This document shows positions 51,901-62,766 of a DNA stretch of 64,000 nt, piece by piece. The stretch covers positions 124,001-188,000 of the forward strand of contig CAJNOP010000078.1 of the NCBI GenBank assembly GCA_905250075.1, written 5' to 3'. The notes beneath the pieces were generated by a model that did no database searches, was not told where the DNA came from, and saw only the letters and a program-made list of their open reading frames with translations. The DNA is from Rotaria sp. Silwood1 (taxonomy: Eukaryota > Rotifera > Eurotatoria > Philodinida > Philodinidae). The position numbers and the translations under genes were made by a program. The stretch's first letter is position 1, and each line of letters starts with the position of its first letter.

Positions 51901-54311
51901 CTTATCAACAATATTTATCTATTAATCATCTTTATTGTTCTATTCAACAAGGAGAATGTTTTGGTCTTCTTGGATTTAATGGAGCTGGTATTAGTTTTTT
52001 TTTTTTTATTTATAAGCATTATTAAATAAATAAATAATTATTTATTTATTGATTTTATTTTTGAAAAAAAAACTAGGTAAAACATCATTATTTAAAATAA
52101 TTGTTGGTGAAGAAATGGCTACAAATGGTTCAATATATATATATGGAGAAAAGTCAACAAATAAATATTGTCGATTAAATCGAGATATTGGATATTGTCC
52201 ACAATATGATTGTATTCAAGATAAATTAACAGTAGAAGATTATTTTTATTTATTTGGACGTTTACGTGGAATATCGAATTATTATCTTAAACAAACAATT
52301 GATATTATTTCAAATTTATTTTTACTTGACTCATTTAATAAACAATATGTTAAAGAATTAAGTGGGGGAACTCGAAGAAGAATGCATGCTGCTCTTGCTT
52401 TTCTTGGACCACCAAATATTATTCTTCTCGGTTTGTCTACTGTTTTTTTTATTCAGAATAAGATCAATTATATATATAGATAGCAGAGATGTCCATCGCG
52501 GCTGAAAATCTGCCGCTGCCTCGCCGCGGACTTAGAAAAAAAAGCTGCCGCACCGCAGCCGCGTCGCGACGGTTTATAAAAAAATGTTGCCGCGCCGCTG
52601 CCGCGATGAATTATAAAATAAACGTGCCGCCGCCGCGGCGATTTACAAAAAAGTGTTTCTAATTTCACTGCTGCGACTATATTTGACCAGAGATATTCGT
52701 ACTAGTCCATCAGATTCAGTCAGTCTAGGGGTATTTCATTTGTAAACCCTGAAATTCTATTAAATTCATGCAGTTTTTCAATGTTCCCCAAAAAAATCCT
52801 GCCGCTGCTGCGCCGCTGCCGCAGTGATTTTTTAAAAAACCTGCCGCTGCCGCCACCGCCACCGTCATCGCGGCGCTGCCGCGATGGACATCTCTGATAA
52901 ATAGATAAGAGAGATTGTTTTTTATCATATGTAATCAAATAGAATTCAATCGATAAATATCTATTTAAAATATTTTTTTAATAAAAACTAGAATTAATAT
53001 TAATTATTTGAAAAAAAAATAAAATAAACTAATCTCAATAATAAACATGTCAATATTGATAAATATAATATATTCAATTAAATATATATAAATAAAAATA
53101 TGAGTTCGAGAAGAAAAATTTTTGTTTAATTTTGTGTCATTTTATAAATTATTTCTTCGACATATAATAATAAGATAAAGAAAATATTTTCATTAATTCA
53201 AATTCAAATTTTCAAATCGAACAAAGAAAAAGTTTTATGAAAAATTTTCGATAAAAATTCTTTAAGAAAAAAAAGCAAATATTCAATATAAATAAATGAA
53301 AAAGATTTATTTAGTTTTTATTGAAAAGACTAATTTATGAATTTTAATTTGATTAAGATTTAATTATTAAATAAAAGAAGATTGTTTAAGATTTTCTTTC
53401 TGAAACTAAACATACCGTTTATTGTCCGAATGAATAATATTAAGATAAATATAAATCAAAGATAATAATCTATTACTATTGAGAAACATTTTTTTGTTCG
53501 ACATATCGTTTTTTTTAGAAAAATTCTTTAAAGATTTTCGTCATTCTCTATTGAAAATAAAAAGTTATCTTCAGATAAAACAATAAATATTTTTACTTTT
53601 TTCTCCTTTTAGAATTTTTTATTTAAAAGAGTATCAAAAACTGTCGTGTCTATCAGAGATAATTTTTATGAATAAATTTATATTTTTATTACATATATAT
53701 TTATTTAATCAGACAATAAATAGATAACAGAAAAAACAAAAGTCTTTCTTATTCTTATTATTATTTTTATTTATAGATGAACCAACAACAGGTTATATTA
53801 ATTAAATTATTTTGTTAAATTAAAAAAAGAAAAAAAAAACGAAAACTTTATATTTAAAGGTGTTGATCCATATAGTCGTCGTCAAATGCGTCGTATATTT
53901 GAATATGGTATTAATAATAATATAACAATGATATTAACATCACATTCAATGGAAGAATGTGAATTATTATGTTCACGTATTGGAATAATGTCAAATGGAA
54001 AATTTAAATGTTTTGGATATATTCAAGATTTAAAAAATAAATTTGGAAATGGTTATACAATTAATATTAAAATAAATAATAATAAGAATAATCAGAATAA
54101 TTATTTATATTATTTATATTTATATTTTAAAAAAAAATTTCCTACTAAAATCTATCATAAAACAGAATCAACTATTATTTTACAAGTTAATTATTCATCA
54201 CCAGCTATATTATTTGATTTAATTGAAAAAATAAAACATATTTATCATATTGATACATTTATTATTCAACAAACAACATTAGAACAATTATTTATTTCTT
54301 TACAATATTAA
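36933..54311 (+). CDS. Full-length ABCA-type ABC transporter, 16 exons
   Basis: Exons: 36933-37024, 37081-37738 (donor could be 37721), 37794-38160, 41480-41899, 41997-42254, 47237-47365, 47451-47513, 47598-47756, 47813-47858, 47919-48304, 48365-48823, 48995-49606, 51322-51987, 52077-52430, 53777-53791, 53860-54311; all phases agree, giving about 1,711 residues. It has TM1 near residue 36 and an extracellular loop of about 200 residues, then the TMD1 helices ending WYFEKIFPG. NBD1 has GHNGAGKTT near 594, Q-loop CPQ, LSAGM near 692, LLDEPSSGLDP near 716 and STH. TMD2 follows. NBD2 has GFNGAGKTS near 1434, CPQ, LSGGT, LLDEPTTGVDP near 1557 and TSH. An acidic run sits at about 1357-1381, before NBD2. 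ABCA proteins are lipid transporters; the substrate here is unknown. The loop is short compared with ABCA1 and closer to ABCA3/5-type members. LSAGM replaces the usual LSGGM in NBD1. Confidence 0.93.
38344..40015 (-). pseudogene. Intronic LINE reverse transcriptase, frameshifted, active-site change
   Basis: Block 40015-39494 carries the RT entry region (PAEVRKAIQSLKNGKAAGQD); a frameshift near 39630 moves to 39660-39454 (NYRPISFLSIIYKLF, EQAGFRSEYST), and another break leads to 39423-38344 (AFIDFEKAFDSIK, KGVRQGDTISPKLFSAGLEE, then HLRFADNIVIFS). The catalytic FADD box reads FADN, so the second Asp is replaced. The end ( TGHVVRRSDQRW, then PGKRPKKRWVDDIVK, then AFILQWIDTG ) is the normal LINE C-terminus. 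The enzyme cannot be active as written. Confidence 0.85.
40306..41103 (-). CDS. Intronic LINE endonuclease domain
   Basis: A 265-residue ORF with a complete AP-type endonuclease: MNIGTLNVRTLRGDGKLEEL at the start, then GLCEIRR, VYAPKSSYSD, MGDFNAKVG, KWTWKSPKG, EIDYILSN and NIGSDHRLIR. All catalytic residues expected of the family (Asn, Glu, Asp-Asn and terminal Asp-His) are visible. The frame is lost after TSIDYKKT; the connection to the reverse transcriptase runs through at least one frameshift in 40016-40300. Confidence 0.85.
   Translation of the reverse strand: MNIGTLNVRTLRGDGKLEELLLELKNIKWDIIGLCEIRRKDERLLDIKHGHQLYYRGASDGRNSGVDFIINKKIKNNITSFNSLSDRVASLTNKLSKRYTLQIIQVYAPKSSYSDQEVEDFYELVTQQLNKHNHHFKIVMGDFNAKVGEQQQCETMIGPHGFGTRNEREARLVEFAEKEHLSVINTHFKKKPCRKWTWKSPKGTTSEIDYILSNNRTIFTDCSVINRFNIGSDHRLIRTTLRINIQKERNKLMFNTITSIDYKKT
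41100..41321 (-). CDS. 5' leader ORF of the intronic LINE
   Basis: A 73-residue ORF just upstream of the endonuclease, overlapping it by 4 nt (stop/start overlap at 41100-41103). It starts MPVPSPDSFFC, then a run of Arg residues, and later QRVLRITGLKQAAFKI. I know no function; it may be translated by reinitiation or be only 5' UTR. The -MPVPSPD- start with a GGAGG-rich region follows a pattern seen at the 5' end of many RTE-type copies. Confidence 0.4.
   Translation of the reverse strand: MPVPSPDSFFCMRRRRRRQYLPTRIGPAWQTTVQTFNEFQLQETALITRRPDSYYLRQRVLRITGLKQAAFKI
44493..44962. mobile_element. hAT-like MITE (470 bp) in ABCA intron 5
   Basis: Ends TAGGGAACTGC (left) and, inverted, TAGAGAACTGC (right). 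Subterminal ggtcccggtccc-type motifs repeat at both ends. The flanks ttgataaa (44485-44492) and ttgataac (44963-44970) match at 7 of 8. The interior is AT-rich without an ORF; the 66-residue ORF at 44421-44621 (-) is incidental. Confidence 0.78.
45606..47108. mobile_element. hAT-like element (1,503 bp) in ABCA intron 5
   Basis: Ends CAGGTCTCGCAGAGGTC (left) and, inverted, CAGGGGTCGCAGCGGTC (right). Both flanks read atatatat; since the sites are TA-rich the duplication is suggestive only. Repeated cctgatttt-type motifs crowd both ends. A separate palindrome of about 500 bp is centred near 46350 (gtctataaataaatctaatg pairs with cattagatttatttatagac; gaatgcatcctt pairs with aaggatgcattc). No transposase frame is visible. 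Confidence 0.75.
49779..50644. mobile_element. GC-rich foldback element with ACCGCGGT repeats, in ABCA intron 12
   Basis: The ends ACTACCCATGGAAAATTTTT and their inverse (right end AAAATTTTCCATGGGTAGT) border about 866 bp. The interior holds more than a dozen copies of ccgcggtt / aaccgcgg words, in both orientations, so the strand can fold many ways. No ORF is credible. Target duplication was not resolved. Intron 12 (49607-51321) is otherwise AT-rich. Confidence 0.75.
52484..52896. mobile_element. hAT-like GC-rich MITE (413 bp) in ABCA intron 14
   Basis: Terminal inverted repeats CAGAGATGTCCATCGCGGC (left 52484-52502; right ends 52896) are perfect over 19 nt. The 8-bp flanks atagatag (52476-52483) and ataaatag (52897-52904) match at 7 of 8. 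The ends carry many gccgctgccgc-type motifs on a GC background quite unlike the host intron. No ORF; those called on the minus strand are Arg/Ala/Gly strings from the GC repeats. Confidence 0.85.
53777..53791 (+). other. 15-nt microexon encoding NBD2 Walker B (exon 15 of ABCA)
   Basis: Between a TTTATAG acceptor and a GTTATA donor lie only 15 nt, completing the split Asp codon and giving Glu-Pro-Thr-Thr plus the first base of the Gly codon. Reading on past the donor reaches a stop after a few codons, so the exon must end there. It joins exon 14 (…LL) and exon 16 (…VDP) to make LLDEPTTGVDP. Confidence 0.9.
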
Positions 54312-55067
54312 TATTTAAATAATATTTATTTTATTTTATTTTATTAATATATCTATATATATATATTAAGATTAAATACTTCTCTTTTATTATTTTAATT
54401 ATCATTTAAATATATTAAGAAAAATGAATAAAATAATTTCAAAACTAATCAATTTATCATCATCATTTCTCGATTTGTACATTATTCAAAACAAATTCTT
54501 TCATCTTTAAGGACTGATTATTAATTATATATATATACAATGAACATTTAACTAGAAAAAAACCTTCCAGATAATTGAAAATTCTTCTGAATAATTAAAA
54601 TATATCTGTTTTTGTTCACTTACAATTTCTGACGAGTCATATTGATAAGAATTATAATTAATAATACACGAAATACTTTAAATGATGAGAGTATATAATA
54701 ACTGTCTTCAAAATAATAATAAATATAATAGAATTTGTTTGACTAATTGAAATTTCAAAGTTTTGATGATAAAATATTTATTCATTAATAATGAATATCA
54801 TCAATTATAATTCTGTTCTAGATTGACCGATATTCTCAATGATATAACTGATAATAGAAATTCATTATTAACTAACTTAAGAAGATTAATCTTACGTAAC
54901 ATATCAAAAGTATTTGACGTATCGCTAACTTAGAAGAGTGACATCAGTGACAAAGAAAATTATTTTTATTTAAGTAAAGCAAGATTTTTTTTTGTGATAA
55001 TCTTTTCAATGTAGATTTTGCCAAGATACATTGCTAATTGTCGAAAAGAAATAAAAAAGATAAGTAT
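54312..55067. other. ABCA 3' flank, AT-rich
   Basis: Begins with AT-rich 3' UTR-like sequence, including a (TA)n run near 54350-54367. No gene. Confidence 0.45.
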
Positions 55068-56717
55068 CAGGGGTCCAAACAGGCCCACTTTTCGAAGGCC
55101 TGGCCTGCCTGTGACAGGGTTACACCCCTTCTAGCCTGTCTGTGACTGTTCTCTGATTTCCTCGGTCTGGTCTGTCTGTCATTTTCTCAGGCCTGCCTCT
55201 CTACGCCTGTGCATTTTTTTCATGTCAATATCTTGATAAAAATACCATAGAAAGAAGTCGTATTAGTCACTAAATTCAATCTACATCACAATATGGAAAA
55301 GTATCTAATTGAAAAGTCCATGAGAATTGTCAGCTTTCGAATTAAACAAGCGTATCATGCTTCTTTGTAATTGAGAGCATATGAAACTAAGGGTAAAACA
55401 AAGACTGTTCATTTCCAAAGGTACCTCTAGTCAGCCAGAGTATTCAGAAAAAGCATAGAATTCAGTTCACTTAAATAAAGTTTTCTGCAATGAACGATCG
55501 ATTTCTAGTCAAAGTCGCTCAGCGAAAATTGTCATCGTTCTGAATAAGAAAGTAACTTCATTAAATAGACAGATACAATACCTACCTGTAAAAACTGCGG
55601 ACACATTTTCAGACAAAAAACAATTCATGTAAAAGTGAGAAAAGATCCATTTTAGATGACTAAAATCATTATTCTTTTGTCAATTGTCAATTGGTAGCGA
55701 ATCGATTACAATAAAAACAAATCAAAGTCAATTCATTATCGATTCCTAATTTATTAAAAATGTATGATGTTACTTAACCTAGAATCAACTTTTTCCATCA
55801 TTTCTTATATAAAGACTAAATCTGCATTCGTCACAGCATCAGAAAATTTTATTTCATATATACTTATACTTTTCTCGCCAGTTAGCAAAAAGTTAAGGAA
55901 AGCTACATCGTGCTTTAGAAAGCTGGTAGCTTCGGAGGAATATTTTTCGTGTAGCTTTCTCTTCTCATACTTTGTAATAAAACATTATATTAAATGTTTG
56001 AAGAGAATTTTACGGTATATATCTTTCAACATGAACTTGGATCAAAATTAATAATATTATATAAATAGTAAAATTTTTCATAGAAGAAAACTATTTATAT
56101 CTTCTGAATCATCCGATTTTTAATTTTCTAAGGCCTTGTATAAGTAAAAGTGAAAGTAATTATGGCTGTTTGTATCTAAAACAAAGGCTATCTTTCAGCT
56201 GAATCAAAAAACGTGCGACGCAGTAAGGATGTGTAAATAATATCAATTTTGAACTCTATTCTTTTTCAGAGTTGGTGATATCTGTGGGTTTTGACAATTT
56301 CACAGATACCCGCATACGTTGAAAAGTTTCATTGCTGATTAAGAGTTTACGAACTGAACATTGGTGATACGTAGACAAAATAAAAACAATGCTAAGTTAG
56401 TCAACTTGTGGAAGATATCTGAGTTTTGTTAAAAAATATTTTCATTTAACTTCTCATGCCAGATCACAATGTCACTCAAACTATTCAGATCAACAGAGAA
56501 ACAGAATTCAATCAGTAGTAAATCTGCAACAGAAAAAAAGGATTTAGAATCAATTTCCTCAGCATTTGTCTGATTCACCTCGCTTAAATCTGATTCTGTG
56601 AAAAATAATGAAGGTTGTATCTATTTGCTAACGAAATCATGAAATTCTCAGATGAAACTTTGATTTCGAAGAAAAAGTAGACAGGCCGACAGGGCTTGTG
56701 GCCTGTTTGGACATTTG
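55068..56717. mobile_element. hAT-like element (1,650 bp) with perfect 8-bp duplication
   Basis: Left end CAGGGGTCCAAACAGGCC; inverted right end CAAATGTCCAAACAGGCC. The flanks are identical, ataagtat at 55060-55067 and 56718-56725. Subterminal ggcctgcctgt / agcctgtctgt motifs repeat near the left end. The interior could be a decayed transposase, with short open stretches on the minus strand, but no domain can be proved. Confidence 0.85.
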
Positions 56718-56904
56718 ATAAGTATCCTCTCTCAATTTGTAAATATTGACAAAAAACGAAAAATAAATGATTGATGAAAATGTTATATTTATCTTTATTG
56801 AAATATGAATTGAGACAAGAAAGAAATAAGATAGTAAATAATGTGTTAATGTTAAGATGAACTGAATATATATTAAATAAAAATAAAAATAAAAAAATCG
56901 AAAT

Positions 56905-59900
56905 TTAAGGTAATTTATATCGATCAATAATAATTGAAAATGATTCAATTGAATATTTCTTCATCCATATTTGTTGTTGATTATGATTTGAAGAGTTTTT
57001 TTTAATTAATTTTTGTTTTCTTCTTTGTTTCGAATAATAATTTGAAATAGTTGATCGTCTATATTGATTTCTTTTTAAATTTTTTTTATTTGATAAAAAA
57101 TTTTCATTTATAATTGATATTGGTTGTTTATCTTGTTTATTTTCTAATAAATTAATTTCAAATTGATATTGATTATTATTTAATTGAATTCTTTTGGAAT
57201 ATTTGTTAATATAATCAGAATTTGATTGAATAGAAGAATTTTCTAATAGATAAACGTTTTTTTCTAATGATTTTTCTTTTTCCTTTTCAATTGAATTAAT
57301 ATTAGATAATAAATCACTAGTATTTGTTGATTGTTGATTATTTACATTTGAAGATAATATATTATTTGAATTTGAATTTGATTTCAATCGAAGATTAATA
57401 TCTTCTAATTCAATTGATAATTGATCTTTTTCTGATTGTTGACCTATTCAATTTTATTTTAATATCAGTTTTTTTTGTTAAATATGAATTTCTTATTTTA
57501 ATTAAAGATAATTAATTCAATCATAGAATTATCTTCATCAAGACAAACTCAAAAATTTTCCACGTTATTAAATATAAACTAATTTAAAGTTTTCCTCTGT
57601 TTCTTTATGATATTGTTCTTGTCTTTGTTTATTATATTATATGTAGATGTTTTATTTGCTTTTATTTCGAAATAATAAAAGAAGACTTGTCACTTATGTT
57701 TCCAATAATTATTTAAAGAGAGAAGACTTATTCAAAACTTGCATAAACTATTGAAAATAATTGAGAAGAAAACAGTTTTTAGTATAAATTGTCCAAATAA
57801 GTATTTCTATAAGAGTATCCATAACAAAAAATTCTTATCTAACTGAGAGCAATTTCTCCCTTGGAGGTATATTAGGAGCGACTCAGACTGATCGATCTTA
57901 TCATGATGCATCGAAAACAACTGAATTCTGTCAGTTTTAACAATATTTTAAAAAATTCATCGATTTCTATAGAATATATCATGATGGAATACTTGAAAAA
58001 AGAGACTAGTAATCAACTGTCGTCATAGTCTAAAACATTATATCGATCGATATATAAACGATACTTTCTCAATATTTATCAGATAAGAAGTCATTTGTAT
58101 ATTTAAAACACATCAAAATTATTTGAAAATTTTTTTAGAAATATTCGAGATGCAAAAGTTGCTTTTGTAAATGTCATCAGGTACATATTAATGATGAAAC
58201 TAGCTAATTTTCGAAATTCATATGAAAACACTTTAATATTCTTCTCTGTTTCGAAAATAGTCAATTTCTATACGAATTAGTAGAATAAAGTAGAAAAAAA
58301 AGGAAAAAACCTATTGTGAGACCATATATAAACTGATTATAGGAAGGAAGTAATAAACTATATATTTCTTTCTCAAAATCTAAACAGTTTAATTATGTTC
58401 ATCTTTGATCATATATACTTGATCAATTATTATTATTGGAAATTTTTGTAAAAAAGTGATGTTTGAGTAGATTTTGTTCGATATATCGAAGTTGACTATT
58501 TATTAGAAATAAAATTCGATTGACTCATCAAATTTTATCTGTCACTTATTATTTTAGATACTATTATTAATAACTGATCATTTCTAAGATAATTAATTAT
58601 TAATTAAAGACAATCTATTGATATAATCTAATTTAATTTATTTGTTAATATTTAAATTAATATTCGAAGTAAATAAATATATATATATAATTATTGAATA
58701 AAATCTTACTGTATTTTTGAGATAATATTTGTTTATCTGGTAAAAGTTCTTTAAGAATAAAATTCCAATTATTTTCTAATTGTTCTATATTAATTAAACG
58801 AAGTGTTGAATCAGAACTAGTTGATTTATCAGGTTTATATATGGTTATTTGTTTATTTCTACATATTTGAATAAATTGTTTAATTGAAGACCATGGAAAA
58901 TAAATTGAAACAATATCTTTTATTGAAAGACATGATATTGTTTTATTATCTATTGAATTGAAATTTATTGATGGTGTTGTACAATATGAGAATATTTCTT
59001 GTCCATGAAATAGAATTCGTTGACAAAATGAATTATTCGATTCGTTTGTTTTACAAATTCTATTTTTATCAATAAGAACCTTTTAAAAAAAAAATAAGAA
59101 AAATAATTTTATTATATGAATTTAAGATCTTTATCTACATACAGATGATTCTTTTACATAATTAATAACTTGTTTTTCTTTATCTAAAACAATATATAAA
59201 TAGTTTTGATATATAATATATTATTTTTATCTTAAAAAACAAATAATCTCAGATAGATTTATTCATCACATATTCATTATTCTACTTTTATTTTTAGATA
59301 TTCTTTAAAGCTATATCAATGTTAATTATCAATCTAATTGAATGATTTAAGAAATATTTTCTTTAAATTTAATATCTGAACAAGAATATTAGATCAACTA
59401 AACAGTAAAATCGTTAAATATTTTTATGAAATATTGAGAAATTTAATTTAATGGTGAATTTATTTTTCATTTATTATCTTTTATAGAGATATAATTCAAC
59501 ATTGAACATAAGAGATAATATTTCTTTTTTCATCTTAACAAATATAAAAGCATTTGATATAATTGAATATTCATGGATATCTATATCTTCGATTGTTTTC
59601 ATTTATTGACTTTTTTTAAAAAATTTTTTTTCTTATATGAAAACGCATAAATTCTTACGTATTATCATTTAAATTCTCGAGAAAAAAATGTGTATATACT
59701 TGAATTTTCATAAATATATATGAGTACGAATATAGATGAATATTTGTAGAATTCTCATGCATATCATATCAGAAGAATTTATGACAATAAATACAATATC
59801 GTTGCACATTTACATTCGTTTCTTTTATTATTGTTGCGCACGATTAAGGCGTACTTTTTTAGCTACTTATTTATTTGTATTCGTGATAATCTATAGTAAA

Positions 59901-62766
59901 TGTCTATCCATAATATATATTCAATGTATTGTCAATAAAATATCAAAGATTAGTGTCTAATAATAGTTTATCGATTATTGATTAAGATTAATTCTATGTA
60001 TTTTATAATCGTCTATAATAGATTCTTTCTAAACAAACTCAATATGAACGATCACTTCGACAGGAAGAAAACTGCGAGCTCTGTATTTCAATAGATTATT
60101 GAAAAAGAATGTAGATCCTTTCAAATAATAATAGTCTGTTTAAAGCTTCTCTTGATCGAAGCATTCGACATATAACTGATTGTATAGAATTGAATTCGAG
60201 TGATATTTTGCTTTAAAATAGTTTCAATAAAGAGCACACCGTACTAAGATATTATTTAATGTCATATGTACTATTCGTTTAGAATGGTAGGTAAATATGT
60301 CATATACATGAAATACTCACATTCTATTGTTATATTATTCTAAATCTATATTAAGACACTAATTAATAATACAGAATAGATCGTTCTTATTAAAACCTAT
60401 TTATTTGACTTGATTTTCGACCTTATTCAGTGTTTCTTCTTTGTAAATAGACAGTTCTATTAAACAGTTATACTTATTTAAAATGTTTTTTCCTGGTCAC
60501 TGTGATGTCTACTTGACTGCTATGAGTTTATATATATATATTAATTGATTGATTTTCTTGATATGATCCGAGATTATTAAGTATCTTCGAAAAAATAGAT
60601 TTGACGTATAAATTCGAAAGTTCGAGCTCACTTATCCTATTCGAGTTTTATCAATAATTCTTAGTTCGCCTTTTATAATTAATGACAATCAGATTCTTTC
60701 GATTGTAATCGAATATAAAGGACATTATTTAATTATTGAATAAATTATAAATAATTTATTTAGTATTCTAATCATTAGTTGACTACTTAACGGATAAGTA
60801 GTAAGCAGTTATCTTGTAATTAAATGAATATTCTTTAGTTAAGCAGTGATTACTGGATTAGTATTTCGTGAAGTATTGATTAATTATTTATTAGCTATTT
60901 ACTATTTAAGAATGGAGTTTATTCAATTCTAAAACTTAAAAGAGTTCTAGAGTTTCGACTAAGACTTTAAAATTTTCAGGAAATGGTGTTGTAATTTAGA
61001 ATCATAGGAGACTCAATGTAATATATGTTTTTTCAGAGACTAGATAGTAGTTGATTGATAAAAAGTATGGACGAAAGAAAAGTGAACTGAAAATTTCGCA
61101 TTTAACCAGGTCTTTTAAGTTCACTTTTTTTCACCTACTAAGTGTTATTCAACAAAAAACACTTTGCTATACCATTTCATGATAATCAATATATTATCTC
61201 AGTCATAAAGATAAAGATAGAAAAAGGTATGTTGAATATCTCTTGTCAGTTGTTTCTCTGTAACAAGTAAGTACCATACATTCTGACAGTATTCATATTA
61301 AGTCTCCTATATAAAAAGAAAGATTTCTTAGTTAGGAATTTCCCGCTTATGTCTGTTAAGGACTAAAATGTTTTCTTTTTTCTGGTCTCAATAGATTTCT
61401 CAAAGTTTTCTTTTTTTTTTCAATATTTTCTACATCCGTTGTGAGATATTGCTATATATATAATGAATACGTGTGTTTACGACAAATATCGAATTCAGCG
61501 AGCGACACCAGCAGGGCAACATCTTCATTTAAACTGAATAAGATAAATATATGGTTGTGGACAGTGAAAATACACGTATTTATAACTGTCTCATTTTTAA
61601 TTACGAAAAAACTGTTTACGTTGAAACTATGGCGTGTTTACAATTATGTGCAGTCACAATATGAAGCTATATAGTTATTCTATTCTAGTCATAAATACGT
61701 CATGATCAAACTGAGCAGGCACCGTAATGGATCACCTTGCTTCATATCGGTAAAAAATCTACTGTTAAAAAGTAATGATTTATCTGAAGAAATTTTTTCT
61801 TATGTTAAAAATAGACTCATATTTTGGAAAATGCAAGAGAATTTTCAGCGGAATATCAGCTGAATACACAACTGACAGTAAACAGACGAAAAACTTGAAC
61901 AAATAATTGCGTTCATGCTTTCACTGTTCGCTGCAAGATTCATTAAGATTATTTATGCGTAATTTCGAGAAAAACCTGTAAATCAAAGATCCACTAGTCT
62001 AACAGCTAGTATATTGGTCTTGCAAAGGAAGAAGGATAGGCGCAAAGCTAGAATATTCCCCATTAATACAATGAATTTTATAGGATGATTTGTTTCTTGG
62101 AAAATGAAATAGAAAAAGTCGAAATCTTCCAATTCTACTTAAAAAGCATCATGCGTGGGTTACTTATGCATTTTGTAGTAGGCGTGAAAAAACAAGTTCA
62201 CGAAAATCTACATGAGACATATCATAAGAATGTATGTTTACATTAATTACATAAAATCAAAGTAAAAGCATCTAAGATTTCTATGAACAAGATGGCATGT
62301 TTCGTATGAAAGAATAGTCAAGTTCTATGACACATACGTTAATAAATAGTCATTTTTTATTTTCTATGGAACTATGACATGTGAAATTAATAATACCTGT
62401 GATTGAATTGTTGTATAGTGAAGATGAATGAGATGATATCCAAAATTGATTTGAATTAATCAATTGAGGAGTTGAACAAATAAATTGATAAAATTTTAAA
62501 AATGAAGTAAATGGTACTATATATGCTGATTCTAATCGAGAATAATCTAATTGACTTTTATTTGCAAGAATTCCATTGGAATGAAATATATTTATATGAT
62601 GAAAAAGGTCAGCTTCATATGGTGTCATTTGAAGCTGACGAATAGGAGATTTGTATATCCAATACGATATCATTTCGGACGAAATCCGTGATAGTAAATG
62701 AATTTTTATCATTTGAACACATAAATATTCTTCGCGATGATTGTATCTAAACACATATATCTCCAT
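56905..62766 (-). CDS. Four-exon gene, 439 residues, unknown function (weak Ski/Sno/Dac-like resemblance)
   Basis: Exons 62766-62397, 59183-59143, 59079-58710 and 57443-56905 join with consistent phases (1, 0, 1) and standard GT-AG sites. The start Met is the only one that fits the first exon, but an upstream exon cannot be excluded. The N-terminal part has a hydrophobic helix-rich block (SYWIYKSPIRQLQMTPYEAD, then FTSFLKFYQFICS). The middle exon has SCLSIKDIVSIYF, then IKQFIQICRNKQITIYKPD, whose Cys/Leu/Phe/Ile spacing recalls the Ski/Sno/Dac DNA-binding fold; that is only a hint. The C-terminal exon is Asn/Ser/Lys-rich with a Glu-Lys coiled stretch, and basic near the end (KQRRKQKLIKK), so a nuclear protein is plausible. 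It is transcribed toward the ABCA gene (tail to tail), with a hAT-like element between. Confidence 0.7.
59184..62396. other. Long intron (3.2 kb) of the minus-strand gene
   Basis: Lies between exon 1 (donor GTATTA after position 62397) and the 41-nt exon 2. AT-rich; its 59700-62300 part has more mixed composition. ORFs at 59736-59960 and 61441-61674 lack recognisable domains. I see no transposon ends here. The great length compared with the other introns makes a missing exon or insertion possible. Confidence 0.5.

Noticed and set aside
52468-52938. Arg/Ala/Gly-rich ORFs on the minus strand
   Set aside because: Products of the GC-rich repeats of the MITE at 52484-52896, with no known domain.
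36933-54311. Two separate ABC half-transporter genes
   Set aside because: The TMD2 exon 12 and exon 13 join in phase across intron 12, and there is no start codon context or stop between; one full transporter explains all 16 exons.
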